Shown here piece by piece: positions 25,901 to 39,408 of a stretch of DNA of 64,000 bases; positions within the stretch are counted from its first letter, which is position 1; every line of letters starts with the position of its first letter. The notes beneath the pieces are model-generated. The model was not told where the DNA came from, did not search any database, and was given only the letters and a program-made list of their open reading frames with translations. Both the position numbers and the translations under genes were made by a program. This DNA is from Pachypanchax playfairii. Taxonomy: Eukaryota > Chordata > Actinopteri > Cyprinodontiformes > Aplocheilidae. The stretch covers positions 7,268,072 to 7,332,071 of the forward strand of contig SSNP01000010.1 of assembly GCA_006937955.1 (NCBI GenBank). The letters run 5' to 3'.

Positions 25901-28900
25901 CTTTGCTGACGTTTTACCTCTTGAAACATATAAACTGTTAACAGGAAGTTACTCATTCTGCTGAGAAACACGACATCATTTACAGCTTCTCACTGAGTTT
26001 ATTTTAGAAATCTGAGAGTAAAAATGTTCATCTGCAGCTGAACAATAAATGTAGTTCAGAAGTTTAGTTTTTCCATCAGAACTTTTAGAACCTGCTGGTC
26101 CTAAATGCAGCTGGTATTGTTGTGTTTAGTTACGTGTTTTGGGTGGAAGTTGTTTATCTGTAAATGCTTCAGAAACTTTCAGCAGATTTCAGGTTTAAAT
26201 TTAGACAGATTTTAATAAAATACTGTCTTTATTACAAACTTCAGCAACTTTGGGCATCGACCCAATTCAAGATGGCTGCCACAGCCAACTGACTGGAAAA
26301 CACGTAAATGGCTCCAACTTATAAAAACTGAATTGAGCTAAAAGTTGTTGGTCGGTTCAGACTGAGATCGTCATGTTAGTGATTTTTAAAAGTTCTCCAG
26401 TCTGTAACAGTCTTTACAGTCCAGGTTCAGAGCACAACTGAACACAGCGAACCCTCAACACCTGAACGTGGTGTCGCTTCACAACCCACACATTCACACG
26501 TTACAGAAAACCAACCAGTTAAATATCAAATTCAGTCCCGCAGCCTATTTTTGCATTTTGTAGTTTTGATCTGAATCTAAAATTAAAATTATTTAAAAAC
26601 CCAATTTTAATAAAATTATAAAAACGGAAGACCGGATCAGTAGTTTGGAATAAAGAGGAAAACCGACCTGCTTTGACTTGCAGCCGGGGTTGTGGAGGTG
26701 GGGGGGGCGAGTTGTTAGTGGGAGTTGTGGCGTAGGAGAAAGTGGGACTGCCTGAAACAAAGAAGACAAATCAGTCTTACATCATGAGATTAAACACAGT
26801 TCTTCTTCTGGATCTGGATCCAAAACCTTTTTCACTCTGAAGCAAAAAAAAAACTGAGTTGTAAAAAAATCTGGAACATTTATAATATTTTAGCAGGTTT
26901 AGAGCGTTTGTGCCTTTCTGTGGGCGGTCTGCATGGTGTCTGCAGGCAGTCTGTGGGCGGTCTGCATGGTGTCTGCAGGCAGTCTGTGGGCGGGGCAGTC
27001 TGTGGACGGTCTGCATGGTGTCTGTGGGCGGTCTGCATGGTGTCTCCAGGCAGTCTGTGGGCGGTCTGCATGGTGTCTGCAGGCAGTCTGTGGGCGGTCT
27101 GCATGGTGTCTGCAGGCAGTCTGCGGGCGGTCTGCAGGGTGTCTGCAGGCAGTCTGTGGGCGGTCTGCATGGTGTCTGTGGGCGGTCTGCATGGTGTCTG
27201 CAGGCAGTCTGTGGGCGGTCTGCATGGTGTCTGTGGGCGGTCTGCATGGTGTCTGTGGGCGGTCTGCATGGTGTCTGCAGGCAGTCTGTGGGCGGTCTGC
27301 ATGGTGTCTGCGGGCGGTCTGCATGGTGTCTGCAGGCAGTCTGTGGGCGGTCTGCATGGTGTCTGCAGGCAGTCTGTGGGCGGTCTGCATGGTGTCTGTG
27401 GGCGGTCTGCATGGTGTCTGTGGGCGGTCTGCATGGTGTCTGTGGGCGGTCTGCATGGTGTCTGCAGGCAGTCTGTGGGCGGTCTGCATGGTGTCTGTGG
27501 GCGGTCTGCATGGTGTCTGTGGGCGGTCTGCATGGTGTCTGTAGGCGGTCTGCATGGTGTCTGCAGGCAGTCTGTGGACGGTCTGCATGGTGTCTGCAGG
27601 CAGTCTGTGGGCGGTCTGCATGGTGTCTGCAGGCAGTCTGTGGGCGGTCTGCATGGTGTCTGTGGGCGGTCTGCATGGTGTCTGTGGGCGGTCTGCATGG
27701 TGTCTGTGGGCGGTCTGCATGGTGTCTGCAGGCAGTCTGTGGGCGGTCTGCATGGTGTCTGCAGGCAGTCTGTGGACGGTCTGCATGGTGTCTGCAGGCA
27801 GTCTGTGGGCGGTCTGCATGGTGTCTGTGGGCGGTCTGCATGGTGTCTGTGGGCGGTCTGCATGGTGTCTGTGGGCGGTCTGCATGGTGTCTGCAGGCAG
27901 TCTGTGGGCGGTCTGCATGGTGTCTGCAGGCAGTCTGTGGGCGGTCTGCATGGTGTCTGTGGGCGGTCTGCATGGTGTCTGCAGGCAGTCTGTGGACGGT
28001 CTGCATGGTGTCTGTGGGCGGTCTGCATGGTGTCTGTGGGCGGTCTGCAGGGTGTCTGTGGGCGGTCTGCATGGTGTCTGCAGGCAGTCTGTGGGCGGTC
28101 TGCATGGTGTCTGTGGGCGGTCTGCATGGTGTCTGCAGGCAGTCTGTGGGCGGTCTGCATGGTGTCTGCAGGCAGTCTGTGGGCGGTCTGCATGGTGTCT
28201 GCAGGCAGTCTGTGGGCGGTCTGCATGGTGTCTGTGGGCGGTCTGCATGGTGTCTGTGGGCGGTCTGCGGGGTGTCTGTAGGCGGTCTGCATGGGGTCTG
28301 CAGGCTGTCTGTGGGCGGTCTGCATGGTGTCTGCAGGCAGTCTGTGGACGGTCTGCATGGTGTCTGCAGGCAGTCTGTGGGCGGTCTGCATGGAGTCTGT
28401 GGGCGGTCTGCATGGTGTCTGTGGGCGGTCTGCATGGTGTCTGCAGGCAGTCTGTGGGCGGGGCAGTCTGTGGACGGTCTGCATTGTGTCTGTGGGCGGT
28501 CTGCATGGTGTCTGCAGGCAGTCTGTGGGCGGTCTGCATGGTGTCTGCAGGCAGTCTGTGGGCGGTCTGCATGGTGTCTGTAGGCGGTCTGCATGGTGTC
28601 TGTGGGCGGTCTGCATGGTGTCTGCAGGCAGTCTGTGGGCGGTCTGCATGGTGTCTGCAGGCAGTCTGTGGGCGGTCTGCATGGTGTCTGTGGGCGGTCT
28701 GCATGGTGTCTGTGGGCGGTCTGCAGGCTGTCTGTGGGCGGTCTGCATGGTGTCTGCAGGCAGTCTGTGGGCGGGGCAGTCTGTGGACAGTCTGCATGGT
28801 GTCTGTGGGCGGTCTGCATGGTGTCTGCGGGCGGTCTGCATGGTGTCTGCAGGCAGTCTGTGGGCGGTCTGCATGGTGTCTGCAGGCAGTCTGTGGGCGG

Positions 28901-31900
28901 TCTGCATGGTGTCTGTGGGCGGTCTGCATGGTGTCTGTGGGCGGTCTGCATGGTGTCTGTGGGCGGTCTGCATGGTGTCTGCAGGCAGTCTGTGGGCGGT
29001 CTGCATGGTGTCTGCAGGCAGTCTGTGGGCGGTCTGCATGGTGTCTGCAGGCAGTCTGTGGGCGGTCTGCATGGTGTCTGCAGGCAGTCTGCGGGCGGTC
29101 TGCATGGTGTCTGTGGGCGGTCTGCATGGTGTCTGTGGGCGGTCTGCATGGTGTCTGCAGGCAGTCTGTGGGCGGTCTGCATGGTGTCTGAAGGCAGTCT
29201 GTGGGCGGGGCAGTCTGTGGACGGTCTGCATGGTGTCTGCAGGCAGTCTGTGGGCGGTCTGCATGGTGTCTGTGGGCGGTCTGCATGGTGTCTGCAGGCA
29301 GTCTGTGGGCGGTCTGCATGGTGTCTGCGGCAGTCTGTGGGCGGTCTGCATGGTGTCTGTGGGCGGTCTGCATGGTGTCTGCAGGCAGTCTGTGGACGGT
29401 CTGCATGGTGTCTGTGGGCGGTCTGCAGGGTGTCTGCAGGCAGTCTGTGGGCGGTCTGCATGGTGTCTGCAGGCAGTCTGTGGGCGGTCTGCATGGTGTC
29501 TGTGGGCGGTCTGCATGGTGTCTGCAGGCAGTCTGTGGGCGGTCTGCATGGTGTCTGTGGGCGGTCTGCATGGTGTCTGTGGGCGGTCTGCATGGTGTCT
29601 GTGGGCGGTCTGCATGGTGTCTGCAGGCAGTCTGTGGGCGGTCTGCATGGTGTCTGTGGGCGGTCTGCATGGTGTCTGCAGGCAGTCTGTGGGCGGTCTG
29701 CATGGTGTCTGCAGGCAGTCTGTGGGCGGTCTGCATGGTGTCTGCAGGCAGTCTGTGGACGGTCTGCAGGTAATTACTAACACAGCAAATTTTCTGCTTC
29801 AGTCCTGTTACCGTCCTCTGACTTTAGATGTTTTTAGTCTTTGAGATTGTTGGTCTTAATTTCTCTTACTTTGCTCTGAATTTTCCACATATGACTTTAT
29901 AATTGCTCAGAAAAACCTTTTCAAAGCTGAAAAGAATTCTAGTATTGTGAGTGAAGAGACAAAGCAGCTGAAGCTTTTTGTAAGAACAGAAATCTGTCAG
30001 AGAATCAGAGTTTAGGGGGTCTGTAGAGTCCAGTCTTACTCTGTCGGAGGTAATTCAGATGTGACAGCAGGATGTCTGCGTTGTAGGCTGACGTGAGCCG
30101 CATCATGTCGTCTTTGGTCATCTTACACAGGGCCTTGCCGTCCAGAGCCTGAAAGAGGGACACGTCCACCTCCTCCAGGACGTACTCTTTGATGGCCCAG
30201 TCCAACCACTGCCGTACGTGGTCCTGGGTCCAAACCTCAGGATCTGGAATCAGAGGACAAAGGGGGGGGTCTTTTAAACCGGTCTTTCAGTTTTCATCAA
30301 AAGAGACAAACGTTTTAAAAGTTGGACACAGAGAAATAATTATCACTGGTTGTTCTGATCATCAGCAGGATTAACTTCCTGTTTAAATAATTTGTGCAGT
30401 TTGACCCTGAAATGTTTTTTCTTCTTCAGATAAAACGTGTCAAAGTTTATCTGCTCATTTCTGAAGAAACACGATTCTTAATGTGCAACTGAAACTGATG
30501 ATGTTGTAACGCTTCACTGTTTGTTTCACAGGAATAACTAATATTTCAAACCTGAGTTAATATTAACACTCACACTGCAAAAGATGTACAAGTGTTAGTA
30601 ACAGTCTCAGAGGTCAAACAGAGTCATACAGTGAAAATCTGATAGTTATAAACATAATTTGTTTGGATGAACATGAAAGTGAAGAATAACAGCGGAAACT
30701 GAGCAGCGATGCTCGTGATGCTGAGGTGATAAAATGGTTAAACCAAACTGTGAAAACAGAGAACCTGTTCAAGGTGTCATCTGCTTGAACTCTGCAGATA
30801 TAAACAGAAAATCAGATAGTTAAAAAGCTTCAAATTACACATCAACGTTTTAGTTTGAATGATTAAAGAGCCTAAAATAACACTTCTATTAACTCTTTGT
30901 CTTTATTTTCTGTCTTTTATGACCAATTTCTGGAAATCTGATAAAACATAAACTCATCCAGGTGTTGTGAATCCAACAATGAGCCAAAACTCTGTCTGCG
31001 AATCACGTGTCTGTTTAAAAAGAGAAACAAGTCTCGATGCATCGCAACATAAAACCTGCTGGAGTGAAGAATAATGTGGAAACATCAGCAGGATTCTGAC
31101 TGTAATCACCTGACGGCTTCTTCAAAAGAAGGAAGTGAGATTTCACTCTTTTTATAAAATACATTTTTATATCAGGAGGCTGAACTGAAAATATGTTTTA
31201 AAACCAAAATGTAAAATAAATATTTTCTTCATCAGAATCTGAATCTTGTTTTATTACATCAGTTCTGTTTCCAGCAGCTGGTTCATTCTGTCTTTATTCT
31301 GATGTCTCAAGTTTATTTCTAAAGATTCTTAAATAAAGCTGGAAAATTAGTTGTTATAGAATGTTGTTATTTTACCATATTAAATTATCTTTTATAAAAC
31401 AATTTAAGATCCATTTTCACTCCCAATTTTCTTAAAGTTTGAAACTTTCCCAAATCTATTTTAAAAAATGAACATTTTGATTATTTTTGTTTTAATAAAC
31501 TCTCCCCTGCGTGTCCAAGCCTGATCCCCCCCCCCCCGCCCCCGCCCCCCATCCATGATGAGACTCAACCTTCAGTTCAGTTCCTCTCTTTTATCTCTGA
31601 AACATCTTTCAGCTCTCTGACATCCTCGTTCATTAAATCCCACATTATGCTAATGAAGTTTAAAGTCCTTTAAACAGGTCTCGGACTGTAACGCGTCCTG
31701 ATTGGTGGGTTTCATGTAGGAAGATCCTGAACTCAAACACAAGTTTTTTTACTTTTTAAAACATCTGATTATCAGATAATTCTATCAGTTTTATACATAT
31801 TTATCTGACATCACACATTTTACCTTTTAACGAACTCAGTTAAATTATTAATTTATTACAGTTAAATTATATAAAACCTACAGTTACAATGTTTCTGTGC

Positions 31901-34900
31901 TTTTAATCTGAAAAACAAACTTACTGTAAACTAAATGTACTTAAGGTACTTACGGTAAACATTTAGCAACACTTTGAAGTTGGACTCGATCCAGTAAAAT
32001 ATTTTAAGTCTGATTCAAGATGTTTGTTTCCAGGACTAAACAATGAGCGTGTTGTGTGAACGGCTTGTAAAAATCAGACGGTGGTGGTGACCACACCCTG
32101 AGTTCCTGATTGTTCTCCCTTCACACGAGCCGCTCTGATGTAACATCCGAGTATTATGGAGCAGAAAAACCCAGCTGATGAGTCAGTGATGAATCTGTGC
32201 TGGGTTTTACGTAAATTTGTGCGTACGAGCGATGAGAGCAGGAGGAAGAGGATGGAGTTCTTCATCAGATCATCTCAACACTAAAATTCAACTTGTACAT
32301 CAGAGAAAATCCACAAATATTCATGTGATGATTAAAAAACGGAGACGTTGTTACAGATGTGCAGCTTGTCTTCACAGCTGGGCTGAAGGTTGTTTAGTAT
32401 CAGCTGTATAGTATGTGGATGAATGTGTGAGCGTTCAGAGCTGCACCAGGATGATTTCAGATGCTGCTGCTGCTTATTTGTGTGTTTTTTATTAACAGTC
32501 TGAAACAGGAAGCAGGTAGGAAAACAAGAATATTTATTGTCACCACACAAACGTGGGTTCCTGTTTGTTGCCTGTAACATGACAGATCTCTGAGCTAAAT
32601 CGGTTCTTTAGATTTCACAATGTTTGAGATGTTTGTTGGTGACGTCATGTTAAAGTAGAACGCTGCAGGTTTACTGATGCAGGGTTCTGTTAGCTGTCCA
32701 CTGGGTTCTGTCTGATGGGAGTCGATAGACTCACCTGCTGGGACGATGACCCGCTTCTCCTCCGTGGTGTTGGTGGGTGGGGTCGCGGTCTGGGGGCTGA
32801 CACGAGGCTCCGGGTACGAGGCCTGGTACGGCAGTGGGGTCCCTTCGTTGCTCATGTGTCGGGAGCGTTTGGTGACGCTGCAGTCCACCGGAGACTCGCG
32901 GCTAAACCAGATGTGGAAATTTAGTTTAAATATATTCATTTAAACATTAACGTGGTTCTTTAGACTGATTCATATCATTAAAAGTTTCTTACAGCAGCTG
33001 ATCTAAACTGAGCTCTGCTGTGTAAAACACGTATCACTCAAATATAAAATGTTGTTGGCATGATGAAACCTTTTAAAAACATGTAAACATCATGACATGC
33101 AGGTTCTCTACTTTCTACTTTTAATATGTGATTTTAGTCTAAAGTCGTTTGGTAAAACAAACATTTTCCATATGAAATATAAATAAAGAAGCAGCAGGAC
33201 ATCAGTGGTTTGATTGTAGTTATTCAGTTTGGAACAAGGACTAATATCTGGGAAATGAACTGAACACAAATACTTTTTATATCTGGTAAATTCCCAGCAT
33301 GTGGACGGAGGTGGACAGTCAGACCGTCCAGGAACCAGGACCCCCCCCCTCCTCCACCCCTCTGTGTGGCCCTGACTCACCTGGTCCCATTGACATGCTC
33401 ACCCCTCTTCCCGGGGTTCTGGGCTGCTGGCCCCGCCCACTCGGACTCGGTGGGCTCAGGACTCTGTTTGGAGGCCTGACTGAAGCCTCCAGGTGACATC
33501 ATCTCACTTTTCATGTGCATGGTGGGAGCTGAGGTGTAGGGCGGCTCGAATATGGGCTGATCTTCACTCACCACAGAAAGCGCTTCCTGTCCGACAGAAA
33601 CACGACAGAGTTAATGAGGCGCGTCCATGGAAAAATCTTTTTAAAGTCCTGACTGTTTATTCCTTCCTTCTTTACTCAGATATTTAACTCTAACTGGAAC
33701 AATGGAAAAATACAGACTGTTTAAAGCTGTGCACGAGAAGGTGTCACACCAAAAGTTCACAAACATGGTTTATTTAACAATAAAAAAAAACTTGGGACTA
33801 TTTACAGCTTCCAGTCAAAACACAAAAATATCATCATGTCAAAGTAAAACTCATTGTTTTTATAATAAAACAAATGTAGCTCCAGTTTCTCTTCATGTTT
33901 TCTGAACAACCCTGAAGTTCAGTGAGTTTCTTCAAGACGTCCCAACCAGCGAACACGTGGACATGTGACCCCAGAGCTCATTTAAAATCCAAAGTAAAAA
34001 CATTTAAATTATAAATGAACAAAAACACAGAGTTTCTGGACGTTTGACCAATCAGCTCCAGGTTTTAAATCCAACATGGCTGCTCCGCGTTTATCAGAAC
34101 TTCAGTCTCATTAAAACATAAAAGTGCCTAAAATCTTCGTAAACACAAACAACAGTCTGATTTTAATGATCAACAAAATGCCTCGTTTTCCAACCAGGTG
34201 GGTGGAAAAGGCAAAAGGTTTAACAATAAAACACATTAACTGTCTGTAAAACTGGTGGAACACAAACATTTTCTAAACACTGTGCGTTCCACAGGGTTTC
34301 CAACTCGGCCCCATCAGATCTGAAGTCGTCCAAACTCGGTTTTATAACTTTGAGGTAAAAGAAACGCAGCAGACGTGAATATCTGTAAAAACAAACGTTT
34401 GTCTCTTAAGGTCACGTCTTTTTCAGAAGACGCCCACTTACTTACCCGAACACGAGTCTTTCCAGGTCACGATATCGCCACGTTTAAAACAGTAACTTTA
34501 CTTATGAAAACAATATTAAACCCAGTTGTTGGTGTTTAAAGACTCTTTACCTTTCACACACTCAGTAGTTGTGCATGAGAGTTTAAGCATCTTTTATCCT
34601 TTTATGCTGATTTCTTTGTTTTGAAACTTGTTGTTTTGTTCCACAAGATTCCACTTAAAAATATGCAGGTTTTTTTTTCAGAACTATAAAGAGTCCTTCA
34701 GTTTTATCTCATTGACACGTACTTTAGTTTGTTAAAACAATCTTATTTTCTGCTCCTTTCTGATCTATAGAAGCTGTTAATTTACATCAATTTCAAAATT
34801 TGAGGATTTAATTTCAGACTTTAATGTTTAAAATCTATTTGAGAGTAAAAAATCAAACAGTATTTAATGTGTCCAGTGGACACAATCACTGTTCATCGAG

Positions 34901-37900
34901 TTAGTTGCTTGTTAAACCAGGTTTCAGGTATTTGATTCAGTTCTGGGATAAATTTAACATTTCAGACAGAATTTGTTTCTTTGTGGTGAAATTTAGATTT
35001 TGTTTTAGAAACACAGATTGTTTTAAATGAAGAACCTTTAGTTTTGAGAAGGTTTTTAACAATTAAAAACAGATTATTTTCTCATTGTACTTGATCACAT
35101 GGTCTTGAAGGAGCTGTTTCCTGCAGCAGGTCATGAAACTTTCCAGCGTCTGTTGGATGAGTTCTTTAATGTTCTGTAGTTTTGTTCTTTTGTTTCAGCA
35201 GATTTGTTTCACTTTTACTAAATCTGGATTCTAACAGATTCTCCTGTTAGTTGAAACATGTGAATGTTTAGATTTCACATGTATTGGCTCGCTGCTAGCT
35301 GAAGAGTTTGAGTAAAACAGCCGGAGCTGCAGGAGGTTTTGAAACCACTATGAAAACACTGAGGAGCAAAGTGAGAAATCAACAGTTCAGAAATAGCGTG
35401 AAGGCAGTCAGGAGGTTGTCTAATCTCAAACAGCATCAGTAACTTTAACCACAGTTTTATTTTGTCGTTAGGATCGGGGTTACGGGGGGGAGGGGTGTCA
35501 GCTCAAGGTGGAGTCTAATTGAGATTTAACTCCATCTTCCTGTGTTCTGATGAACATGAGGCCTAAGATGGTACTTCCATCCAACACACTCAAACAACTG
35601 GACCTGTTGTTCTGACTGCTCCTCAGATGAAGAGCGACCCAACAACCGGGTCCAACTCGTGTTTGTTTAGAGCAGCCCAGCATTGTCTTTGGGCCTCGTA
35701 CGTCACCGCCTGGCTGTTTCAGTGGCCTACAGGAAACCGGGCCGCCATGTGCACAGGAACCTTTTGGCACAGGCCGAGGGAGAGGAAATGGTGGAGGTGT
35801 GGGGGAAGGGGGGGGGGGGGCAGAGTACAAATGTGGGTCATTTTAAAGCTGGAAAACAAGCCTGTAGACCTGCTTCAGAGAAGAATTGTGGGCCGGGTTC
35901 ACTGAAGCAGCAGACTTGATTGAAGTGCCGCCATCACATTGTTCTTCTTCTTTGTGTTGTTGTTTTTTTTAGCTCCGTTTTTGCCTGAGCTTTGTAAACC
36001 ACATCTTAATGCATGGCACACAGGTTGGCATTTCCTCCACGCTGCAGACGTGTCAGCACTGTGTGGGATTCTGCTGCTGCAGGAGGCTTTTCACAAGCAA
36101 CAACTTACACCTTTAACAAAAACTCAAATCATCAGCTGTAGAAGGTTCTGCAGGATTTTAAATGCTGCGTTTGAAGCTCAGTCAGTTTCACATACTGGTC
36201 TCAGTTATTTCTGTCTGTAACGTGTTTCATCAGTTCATGACACATGAAACAGATTCATGTTTTCCTCAACAATCCTCCACGAGTCGTGCACAGAGTGTAA
36301 AATACCTAAAAAATCAAACCAGACCAAAAAATAAAGGTTCTCTGAAACATTCTGAGTAAAAATGATCAGGATGTAAAACAGTTAAAATCTGATACAAATT
36401 GAATCTGAAGCCGAATCAGGAGAAACGGAGCTTGATTTGAAGGTTTTAGATGAAATGAGAGATTTCTACCACATGGAGAAGTGTAACAGGTTTTGACTGA
36501 ATGTTGTCTTCTTGTTGTGAGTCTCTGCACAGCGTTTAAACTCTGTGCAGAAGTGAAACTGCGGCCTGAAGGCGGGATAAAACTGACACCAGAATAGTAG
36601 CTTTTGTTTCAGATAATTTTTTCTGAAGTGATGGAGTTTGTTTTTTTGTTCTGCAGAGTGAAGTGAGTGACAGCTCGAGTACAGTCCCGCCACTCTTTAT
36701 CTTTCTGTGCTTTCTGCATCTTCTCTGCACACTGATACAAATATACTAAACTGCGGCCTGCCGCTGATGCCACAACTGACTTCCTGTTCAATGTGTTTCA
36801 GCTTGTTGCTCAGTGACACAAACAGCTTTTAAAAACATGACCTTCTTGAAGCCGCCGCTGCCTGTGTGTGTCTTGATGTCCTAAAATTCACTTTTCACCT
36901 GCTGCGAGCACAAACAGCAAGTCCTGCGTGGAAACTTTGACTTTCTGTCAGCAGCTTTGTGGGTTGCATCATGCAGCCTTCCAGCAGCAGCGTGATCGTT
37001 TACAACACGCATGTTTTACTGCTATTTCAGAACAACTTCTTTGATTATCACGTGTTTAAACTGGACTCCTGCAGCTCGAACCCAAAACCACTAACATGTT
37101 AAATTAGTTGACAGAAGCTGAGAGGATGTTACAACATGGATCAGATCATTTAAAGTGACAGTATCATCAAACACAAAGACACTTGAACTGTTTTTCATCT
37201 TTTTGGTTTCTTTTAATGAAAATGTTGCTTCTAAAAACAAACAAAAACTGTTTACAGCCAGATGTGACAGATGTTTACTGCTGGTTTTTATTAAGGATGA
37301 AAATTCCCTTTGGAAGCAGATTTTCAGCCACTGGTTATTTTATATTTATAAAGATACTGAATATCTAATTGTTTTATTAATGGATCTATAAACCTGAAAA
37401 TGTGTGAGTGCAACCTGAAACCTGAAAATTACTTTAAATTACTAACAAACAATCAGATTTTTTAAGTGAAAATGTAAATGTTTTAATGTGTTTTATTATT
37501 ATTATTATGATTTTCTATTTGTAAATAATTTGATAAATTTAGCAATATTAAATGAATTCTTCTGTTCACATAGATATTTATTAACAGATCCTGGAACCCG
37601 GTTTGTGTTCTGATTCTGCAGGTCTTTCTGTTTCTGATCTGAGATCAAACAAAACTCACTTTTTCATTATTATTTCTCTGATTCCAGTCACGTGTTTTCA
37701 GGTCAAGTTCGATTCGGAATGAATTTATGAATTTATTATTATATATATTTTTTTTATTTTTACAGTTTTAGTTAAAAAGAGAAACTTGTGAGATTTCTGT
37801 TCCTTTTTTCTATTTTAGGTGTTTTTTTCCTCTTTTTAAGCTCCTGGTTTATTTCAACTTGTTGTTTATTATTAAACAACAAGTTGTATTAAACGTGCGT

Positions 37901-39408
37901 GTTTTTGTTTGTTAAGGCTCGTGACGGAGGATTTGGAACCAAACAGAACCGAACTGGGTAGAGGCGCAGTCTGAGGCCTCGGATGGAGTCATTTCAAGGC
38001 GCAGCCTTCATGGCGCAGAAAGGAGAAGTAAAAGTCAGTCCGAGCTGAGTCTGCAGAGTTCTGCGCCTCGAGCTGTGGGTTTGTGCGGGAGGCGCGCGCG
38101 CGCCGCGGGGCTCGGTTCGGCGTGTCCACCTGGTTTCTCTCCGCTCGGCCTTCACGCAGCTCTCATGCTGTTCGTTACTTTTTTTACGTGGGGTCCAGGG
38201 AGCGGAAATGTGTGCGGAAAGTCTGAGGTTTGAGACAGGAAGCCTGCAGAGTTCAGATAACGACACCTGACAACTTCTCCGGTTTACAGCCATAAATTCT
38301 TCTTAAAATAACCGCAAACCCAATCTGCTGCCCGAACTCTGGAGAATAACCCCCGGATAACAGAATCATTCGTTTTCAGGAGCAAACAATCCCACAGTGG
38401 GTCCGAAAACACGAAACACATCATTTAAAAACCGCCCAATTCTTTTTCTTTTTTTCCACTCTTTTATTACTAAACGAAATAAACCGAACTGGGCCGAGCT
38501 CAAGGTGGTTCCGAACATGTTCCGGATCAGAAACAAGACGAGTGAAAAAATAGTTCCTCAATTTTAAATGTCTTTTTCTGATATTAAAACAAGTAAAAAG
38601 TCAGTCGTGAATTATTTTGAAATACAAAGAGGAACCCGTTCAGATCAAAGTTCCGAACGTTTATTCAGAACCTTCTGGTTCCTGTCGCAGACAGACGCTT
38701 CTGATTAGCTCTTCTGAGCACAAGATGAAATTTATTGAACATTTTAAGCGCATGAGATGGAAACGGTTTGTGTTCTGGCCTCGTTGCGCAACAAGCAGCT
38801 GAATAAAAATGTTTGACGCAGAGTTTTGCGCCTCCGAGGCCTTTGATTCTGAAACCCAAAAATCCCGTTCTGTTGAGTTGGAACCGAGAAGATGATCATG
38901 TGTAAAAGACAAATACCGGTCAGCAGCTGGAAACGGGTCCCCCCGGTCCACCTTGATCCATGCCGCCTTCAGGGACACCTGTTTCGCGCGCGTCAATAAA
39001 ATCCAGCATTTCTTCTTGTCTTCATTCTCCATTAGAAATAAAACTGTTTCTTCAGCTCTGTGCACGCGCAGAAAGTCGCAGTCTGTATTTGTGTTGTGGC
39101 TCCGTGGTTTGCGCGGCGCGAGCTCGAAAAATGCTGAAACTAAAAAGAAAAACAACGAGACGTTTAGAAATTCCTCTTTTACGCGCTCAGCCGGCCACCA
39201 ATTAGTGTTTTTATCTGAGTGTAAAGATGTAGTGGTTAGTTGTGTTATTATAGAGACGACATACAACCACGAACGGGAAGGAAGAGGAAATTTTGTACAA
39301 GAAGGAAAGAGTGGGGAGCCTCTCTCACTGCAGCCTGCTGTGGGTGGCCGCGTGCGTCTCCGGCTCCGGGTCACAACAAGCGGCTCTTACCTTTATCGGA
39401 CACTCCAT
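22984..39408 (-). CDS. FLI1/ERG-subfamily ETS transcription factor (FLI1-like)
   Basis: Ten coding exons on the minus strand, from 5' to 3': 39391-39408 (MECPIK), 33381-33586, 32735-32901, 30040-30243, 26668-26751, 25257-25328, 25070-25129, 24585-24632, 23784-23864 and 22984-23507. All phases join, giving 487 residues, or 460 without the 81-base exon. Landmarks of the subfamily are EALSVVSEDQ, SRESPVDCSV and EEKRVIVPAG. The PNT domain is at about 131-198 (VWTQDHVRQWLDWAIKEY), followed by DPYQTLGPLSSRLANP. The ETS domain is at about 315-400 with the recognition helix KLSRALRYYYDKNIMTK. SRESPVDC and the C-terminal tail resemble FLI1 more than ERG. FLI1 and ERG bind GGAA sites in endothelial and blood lineages. 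Intron 1 is 5.8 kb and intron 4 contains a large minisatellite. It is diverged enough to be an additional paralog, so no symbol is given. Confidence 0.9.
23784..23864 (-). other. 81-base in-frame exon just upstream of the ETS exon
   Basis: The exon has acceptor cacag and donor gtaggt on the minus strand, phase 1 at both ends. It encodes 27 residues including SSSKNRTGKQCLYKLADPS. It can be included or skipped without a frame change. Known FLI1 and ERG proteins run directly from RLANP to GSGQIQLW at this point. Confidence 0.65.
26916..29769. repeat. Large 22/33-bp minisatellite built from 11-bp monomers
   Basis: About 2.85 kb of tandem repeats lie in the intron between the PNT exon and exon 5 of the FLI1-like gene. 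Two higher-order units alternate irregularly. The 22-bp unit is ggtctgcatgg+tgtctgtgggc. The 33-bp unit is ggtctgcatgg+tgtctgcaggc+agtctgtgggc. Occasional 'ggggcagtctgtgga' variants occur. Few monomers contain a stop codon in any frame, so very long open frames appear on both strands. They are artefacts, not genes. Confidence 0.97.
30244..32734. other. FLI1-like intron 3
   Basis: AT-rich 2.5-kb intron between exon 3 and the PNT exon, with a poly-C/G-rich patch near 31528-31550. No exon-like sequence was seen. Confidence 0.6.
33587..39390. other. FLI1-like intron 1
   Basis: The 5.8-kb first intron is mostly AT-rich. Two parts stand out. One is a GC-richer block at about 35590-35880 with several GGAA cores. 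The other is a CpG-dense block at about 37930-38240 containing a run of gcgcgcgcgc. No coding exon was recognised. Confidence 0.55.

Noticed and set aside
26916..29769. CRISPR-like array
   Set aside because: No unique spacers of constant length. The whole array is one degenerate tandem repeat in a vertebrate intron.
26777..29844. Open frames of 390-967 codons on both strands
   Set aside because: They are produced by the stop-poor 11-bp-based minisatellite. The translations are pure periodic repeats, several frames are open at once, and the array lies in an intron of the FLI1-like gene.
38661..39374. 237-codon minus-strand frame just downstream of the FLI1-like first exon
   Set aside because: Begins beside the MECPIK exon donor and runs through intron 1. 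No recognisable domain, and the splice to EALSVVSEDQ explains the locus.
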